Source of the DNA: Endocalyx cinctus
Lineage: Eukaryota > Ascomycota > Sordariomycetes > Amphisphaeriales > Apiosporaceae
Length of the DNA: 64,000 nt
Assembly (NCBI GenBank): GCA_001600455.1
Contig: BCKC01000007.1
Location: 2,482,019-2,546,018, forward strand
Direction of reading: 5' to 3'
In this document: positions 58,712-64,000 of the stretch, piece after piece
Numbering within the stretch: position 1 is the stretch's first letter
Layout of the letters: each line of letters starts with the position of its first letter
The notes under the pieces: generated by a model
Told to the model about the DNA's origin: nothing
Databases searched by the model: none
Seen by the model: only the letters and a program-made list of their open reading frames with translations
Program-made: the position numbers and the translations under genes

Positions 58712-61565
58712 ACCTATTTATTCATACTGTTGGCCTCGCTTGAGCTTCGATCCTAGTTGCTGTATATCAAGAACTAAGCATCAAGTCTTTGCTGAGAAAT
58801 GAAACCCCGCCGTACGCTGGTACGTTTGGGATGATGGCGATAGTGTCGGTGAGAATGAGGATAAAGGCAGTATGGAATAGGCAGAAGATGATTCTATTGA
58901 TCGTCTTAGCTGCGCTTTGGTAGAGAATACGCGCTCTGAAGCACTGGACTTGAGAAAGGTGTGTGACGTAGCGCGTATATCTCAGAGAAGAATTGAAAGA
59001 CCTGAACTTAAAGAAATAGCACAAAAGCTTTGCGTATAATTCCGAGATGAGTAAATTTAGTGTAATCTGAAAAGGACGGATGATTTGAGGTTTTTCGCTT
59101 AAAGAAATCGGGAGGGCGGGCCAAGGAACATACGTTCCAGGCCAAAAGGACGGAAAACTTGAGAAAGAAGGAGAGGGGAAAAAAAGATATTGTGAATCCT
59201 CACTGAAAGGGGATTGAGATGCTTTAACTGAGTTGAGGGCTTGTGTCAGGTCATACACGAGGGAGACATAGCACGAAAAAAGAAATACAAGTAATGTCTA
59301 AAAGTCTGGTCATCATAGTGATAACAATTATGCCATACGATTGTAACCGTATTCAGGTCTAATTTTACTTAATTGGTTTGTCCCCCCCCAAAAAAAAATT
59401 ACCAGAAAACTTTTGATTCTCCCCGTGCGTCACACCGGGAGGGGATATATAAGACAACATATGAAATATCCATATATGCACGCACCCCAGCTTTTCCGTG
59501 GCCAACTAGATACACACACTAGTTGATTTATTTTAGCAAACCCTGGTCTTTAACGGTTGACAGCTGGTAGGGGTTACGGTCATATGCTTTTGTAGTCTTT
59601 CGATTCGCTACATTGCTCGCCCACTCCACCCACAGCGGCAGTGGAGCATAAGACTGGCAGATTGGGAGCCGCAATTCTCCATAATTATGATCTTTTAATA
59701 GTAATGCTTCCGCATATAAATATACCAGAATGGATATAGGATCGAACCTAGGTTCTACAAAAGTTGTTATTGTGATGGAAAGTGGTGTATTTACTACATT
59801 CGGGTAGGATTTCGAGGGTAATAGTAACGCGAACCCCGACAGTTTCAATAGAAAGGCTCGATTTTATTAACGTCTTATATATCCAGCTAGTACCGCTTCG
59901 CAAATGACGATATATTATTCCCCGTTGAGATATATGATATTAATTATAATGAGTTACTACTACGCTCTGGGCCTAGGTGTGTCACTGCAGAAAATTACTA
60001 CCGTCCGTGCTTAGAAGGTAGAAATCTTATTCTCGCTTTTGTCCGTTATATAGAGATCATTGCGATGTATATTCCACGGCCCGATATTTAATCTCACGCT
60101 CCATTTCTCCTTACATACTTACATACTTACTATATTACCCCTTCGTCTAGTTAGTTGTGAAAATGTCGATTGCTAGATAATAACCCCTCTTAGGTGCTGG
60201 AATAATCTTTTCTCCCTGGGTAATTAGGTGTTAGTCCTGGTGTAGGTGACTTGAACGAGCTCTCATCCGCATCGCATTTATGTTGGATGACCAGCTTCTT
60301 GAATGGGAGGGTTGTGTATCGACCATCCCGAGAAAAGGTGATGATGGCCTGCAACGGGTTTGAAGCGGATGCTGACTCGGTGCTTCGCGAGATAGAGCCG
60401 TTCATCTCGACTCAAAACTACCCATTCCGCTCCACCACGCCATTGTTTATTGCGTGTAGCGGCATGGAAGAGCTTTTTCATCGCTGTCTGTCGATTGCAA
60501 GGTAGAAGATCGACATTGGGGGGAGCAAGATTCCCTTAGAGATTGTAGATCATATGCTATATGCATATAGCGTTTTCTTAATGTACCCCGTTCTCAAGAC
60601 GGGGAAAAAAGATAAAAAGCTCGCTAATTAACAACCGCTCGTCAATTCTTAGATGGTATCACGTAATCTTGCTGCTTATTCTTCTTTTCTTTTTTAATTG
60701 AAAAACCACGTAACTGGGAGGGGCTCAGATGTTGGGCATGATGGCTTAAAAATGGAAGATTATATATTAGGACTGAAAGGGTTTAACAACTAGTAGAATA
60801 AGCAAACTCTGGTACTCTGGTCTGGTAGAACACGAATATGTACGCAAATAGGCATCTTCACGAAATATAATGTGTTTAAATAATTATTTGTTTAGACGAA
60901 TTCCGATATCCGTATTTTGCTTTCTCGAACCAGCTGGGTTAATTGCATGCCAAGGTTTAGAACACGGGGGTTTGTTCCCGTCTCCGCCATACCCATCGTG
61001 CATTAATATGGAATATGATATAATAAAAAAGAAGTGGAAAAGCGGCCGATTGGATTATGTACCGGATACCACTGTATCTACCCCTGATTGTAGTGGATAC
61101 CCAGCTAGCGTACCTCGTGTAGAAAAGCAATACGAGCTTTTCCGGATCTCGTATTTGTCCACCGGAGACAGATCTATGATGGAAGTCTGGAATCTTTGGT
61201 AGTACCGATTGCTAATTATTTCTCCGACGCCATACCGCATGCCGCAGGTGCCATTTTACGTCGTATATGGAATGATATTGCGGAGACTGTACACCGCATG
61301 ACAATAAGCTGACGATGGTATTTACTATTCAGATTACGGTCTGTGTTGAGATGCTGCGAGTGACCGGTTAACTCGGTCAATGGCTAATTAGGTACAGCTA
61401 TTTATCTATATAAGGTCAATGGCGCAACTGTTCAATACCATCTCTTTTCCCATTACACCACAGCTCATTTAATATATAATAATCTATCAACACTTAATTA
61501 ACTATTCTCATTAATAACTACATAATTATCTAATTATCCACCAAACCTAACTCACACTCGTCAAT
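58712..61565. other. Intergenic, 2.9 kb
   Basis: AT-rich. Open frames on the minus strand at 59528-59848 and 60190-60405, and on the plus strand at 60870-61202, show no recognised domain. The last 150 bases are the A/T/C-rich leader of the BYS1-like gene. Confidence 0.5.
60190..60481 (-). pseudogene. Coding-like minus-strand fragment, possible gene relic
   Basis: Two overlapping frames (60481-60278 and 60405-60190) both give protein-like sequence; the second contains LQAIITFSRDGRYTTLPFKK. The pattern suggests the end of a gene with a frameshift or intron, but I recognise no family and found no upstream exon. Confidence 0.2.
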
Positions 61566-62169
61566 ATGAAGTTCTTCGCTGCCGTCATGGGCTCTGCCCT
61601 CGTCGCTACTGGCGTCTCCGCTCAACAAGCCATTGTCAAGAACAGCTGCGAATCTACCATCTATGTGCAGTCATTCCCCTACGATGGGAGCAGCAGTGGA
61701 CCATTGACTACCGTCGCACCCGGAGGGAACTTTACCGAAGACTTCAAGACATCTGGCTCGGTTCGTATTTCTCTTGTCCAACAAAACAGAACCTAGGCTA
61801 ACGAAGTAATGTAGACCGTCAAGATTGCGACCACCAAGACCCTAGACACTCCTCTGTTCTTCGGTTACTCTTTCGCTTCAAACCCAGACTACGCTTACTG
61901 TAAGTGTTTCTGTTTTCTCTTACGCCTAAATGAAATTGAGAGAAGAAAATAAAGCTAATACGGCATCCCCCCTCCCTCTTACAGATGAATTCAGCACAAA
62001 ATATGGCAACCCTTTTGCCGGCAGCCACAATATCTTGACCGCTGGACAGGGATGCAACGAATTTGACTGCGTTGCTGGAGATGTCAACTGCTACAGCACT
62101 GCCGAAACCCAGAAAGTCTATGGCTGCCCGATGCCCGTCGATCTGGAGGCTGATCTCTGCGCTGCATAA
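61566..62169 (+). CDS. Secreted BYS1-like (thaumatin-like fold) protein
   Basis: Three exons: 61566-61760, 61815-61899 and 61985-62169; introns 54 and 85 nt; 154 aa. The signal peptide MKFFAAVMGSALVATGVSA is followed by a mature protein with QQAIVKNSCESTIYVQSFPY, the pattern of Blastomyces yeast-phase-specific protein 1 (BYS1) homologues. PLFFGYSFASNPDYAYYEFS and a Cys-rich C-terminus (CNEFDCVAGDVNCYS, YGCPM, LCAA) follow. The family is secreted, small and Cys-rich, resembling thaumatin-like proteins; its role is unknown, although expression is often developmentally or host regulated. The first donor is GTTCGT, an unusual but acceptable variant. Confidence 0.85.
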
Positions 62170-64000
62170 TTAAGCTGAAATTGGGCGTGAAACATGATAA
62201 CTCTGATTCTGGGGTAGTATCACGTGAAATGAACGGATCCATGGATACATTCTATGGGGTTTACATTGTACATAATAACGTTACAAAAAAAAAACATATT
62301 AATGTAATAAGACTTTGGAAATTCATATGAAAAGAATAATTATACGATTACTACCTAACACTGACTAATTAATATGAGATGTATCAAATAATCAATAGGA
62401 GACCCAGCTACTTAGGAAGAAAGTTAGAGTTGATGATGCCTGGCACAAGAGAACCTCATTCATTCCGGAATATCTTTTCCACGCTTTGTGTAAGACCTGT
62501 TGATTATTTGCTATCAACAAGTATACGACCTAAATTGTAATACTTACCCATACCTTATGCAAATGATCCCATTAACAGTCAGAGATTTATGAGAAAAATA
62601 GATAAAATAATATCATAGAAAGGGGATAAAACAAGCAGGAGGACTTACCCAAGTCTAAAGAGTCCTGTTATTTACATAGTAATCACCAAATAAAATGTTA
62701 ATCATTATCAACTGAAATATAAAATCAGACATCTAAGGATCCAAAACAGATAAAATAGCATTCTTATAAGTCAAAGACTGCAAGAACAAAGTGCTGGGGG
62801 AAGAAATTGCTTCACTCATGCCAAATTTTAATAGAAAAGGCCATGTCCTTCACTTACGTACTGCTTGTGACCAATACTCCAGTACTCAGTTTACAAATCC
62901 ATATGTTCTTTTTCACTTAGGATATGGAAACTATTAACATCTTATAGCATGGTAATTACTTATCTCATGTCTGTAAACATTACATACTCGGCGATGATTC
63001 ACACTCATTCTGCTTACCAGAATCTCCCTAAACGTTCACTACAACATCAAACAGCCATATATATCATCCTTCTCTGCCTTTATCTCTGATATCAAGATAT
63101 CAGAATACCCAGATATCAAGGCAGACTATGCAAGTTTATGAAGGTATGTTAATAATGATCATATGAACCCCTCCATCTCCTTCAAGCCGCAGGAAGCAGA
63201 ACTGCGGCTCAGTAAAGCCCTGTATCTACTCAGCCGCCCCCTCCTAACTATTACCAACTGCTTATCCATCCACTTGCCTGTAATCATTAGGGCAGGCTCC
63301 AAAAGAAGTCAAGTGATCTATGGAAACCCACAGAATCCACCAACTAGTTTTACCCATTTCCTCTTTTTGCTTTTCCCTCCCTCTACCTCTGCACCTCCCA
63401 TCCATATCCCTAGACTCTTTCCCTTACTTGTTTTACAATGTATTACTCCATAAGTAACTACTCTATCTAAGGAGTTACGTATATGACAGAAATTTCCCTT
63501 TCTGGTTACATCAGGCCATCTGGCCACCACTTTTGGCTTCTTTACCTCTTTCTCCCCCGATTATCCTTCCTTTATCTATTTAATAAATGTATTACTATCA
63601 TTATATGTAACTCTAGCGAGGTAGTTACTATGTTATTTATGTATTATTCTCCTCAATACTTTCCTGATTTATTGTGTTTTCCCCTGTCAGATGATACCCA
63701 TGGCATGTCTGTGACTATTCTTTCTTTCCCTTTTTCTTTTCTTTTTCTTTTTTATTCTCCTTCTCTTCCTTATTTAATTCAGTTCCTTTAAGATAACTAA
63801 CTACGAGTTACGTTTGGCTGAATTATATATATATCTTTGTGGTCCCTTTGCCCAAAGGCACACGCCACCTCATCAACTTCTGACACACAAGAGAAGACCT
63901 CATAGTTGTGATAATATGACAATGGATAATTGTTAATACTTATATCAACTTCTATTTACATAGACTTTTCACTCAACAATTGTTTCTATTATTCTTTATC
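62170..64000. other. Gene-free AT-rich end of window
   Basis: No supported gene. Pyrimidine-rich runs (63350-63430, 63720-63790), several short direct repeats and featureless open frames. The composition looks like degenerate mobile-element or intergenic sequence, but no TIR, LTR or coding domain could be identified. Confidence 0.5.

Noticed and set aside
63163..63453. 96-aa open frame near the window end
   Set aside because: Pro/Ser/Leu-rich low complexity with no domain; probably chance.

Overview
This window is nuclear DNA of a filamentous ascomycete. The evidence is coding regions interrupted by many short GT-AG introns (mostly 50-90 nt, often with a CTAAC/CTAAT-like branch point), fungal-specific families (2EXR, Zn2Cys6, BYS1, AcuF-like zinc finger, DUF7580-type helical domain, STF2/TMA10), and long AT-rich, gene-poor spacers. 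A Sordariomycete (Xylariales-like) is my best guess, but this is inference only.

Layout. 1-24 kb is mostly housekeeping: the 5' end of a class III alcohol dehydrogenase (minus, cut by the window edge), nucleoporin Nup85 (plus), a large low-complexity orphan (minus), eIF2B beta (minus), the Nem1 phosphatase (plus), a small orphan (plus), a small four-exon probable membrane protein (plus), Nhp2 (minus) and a secreted GH92 mannosidase (plus). 24.6-31.5 kb is an accessory block that looks like a fungal allorecognition or programmed-cell-death locus: a helical/DUF7580-like + subtilisin fusion protease (minus), a divergently oriented AcuF-like zinc finger + ankyrin gene broken by a frameshift (plus), and a truncated, frameshifted fragment that may derive from a fungal gasdermin-type gene (minus). 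32.8-50.2 kb is housekeeping again: a cysteine-rich single-pass membrane protein, a polyQ protein with a conserved C-terminal tail, a coiled-coil ORF, Dre2 (with a 4-nt micro-exon), an STF2/TMA10-like stress protein (start codon split by an intron), mitochondrial methionyl-tRNA formyltransferase and cytosolic leucyl-tRNA synthetase. 50.7-62.2 kb is sparse: a Cys-rich orphan, a 2EXR protein, a C2HC + Zn2Cys6 regulator, an SDR oxidoreductase and a secreted BYS1/thaumatin-like protein, separated by 1-3 kb of AT-rich sequence. 62.2-64 kb has no gene I can support.

How the genes relate. The housekeeping genes are functionally unrelated neighbours (nuclear pore, translation initiation, lipid phosphatase cascade, H/ACA snoRNP, cytosolic Fe-S assembly, aminoacylation, mitochondrial initiation). 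The one stretch where adjacency seems meaningful is 24.6-31.5 kb. In other fungi, subtilisin-like proteases with helical N-termini are paired with pore-forming substrates, as in the Podospora het-Q1/het-Q2 system. Here the protease looks intact while both neighbours are damaged, so the locus may be a decayed or inactive allele. Gene boundaries below come from splice sites and reading frames read by eye.
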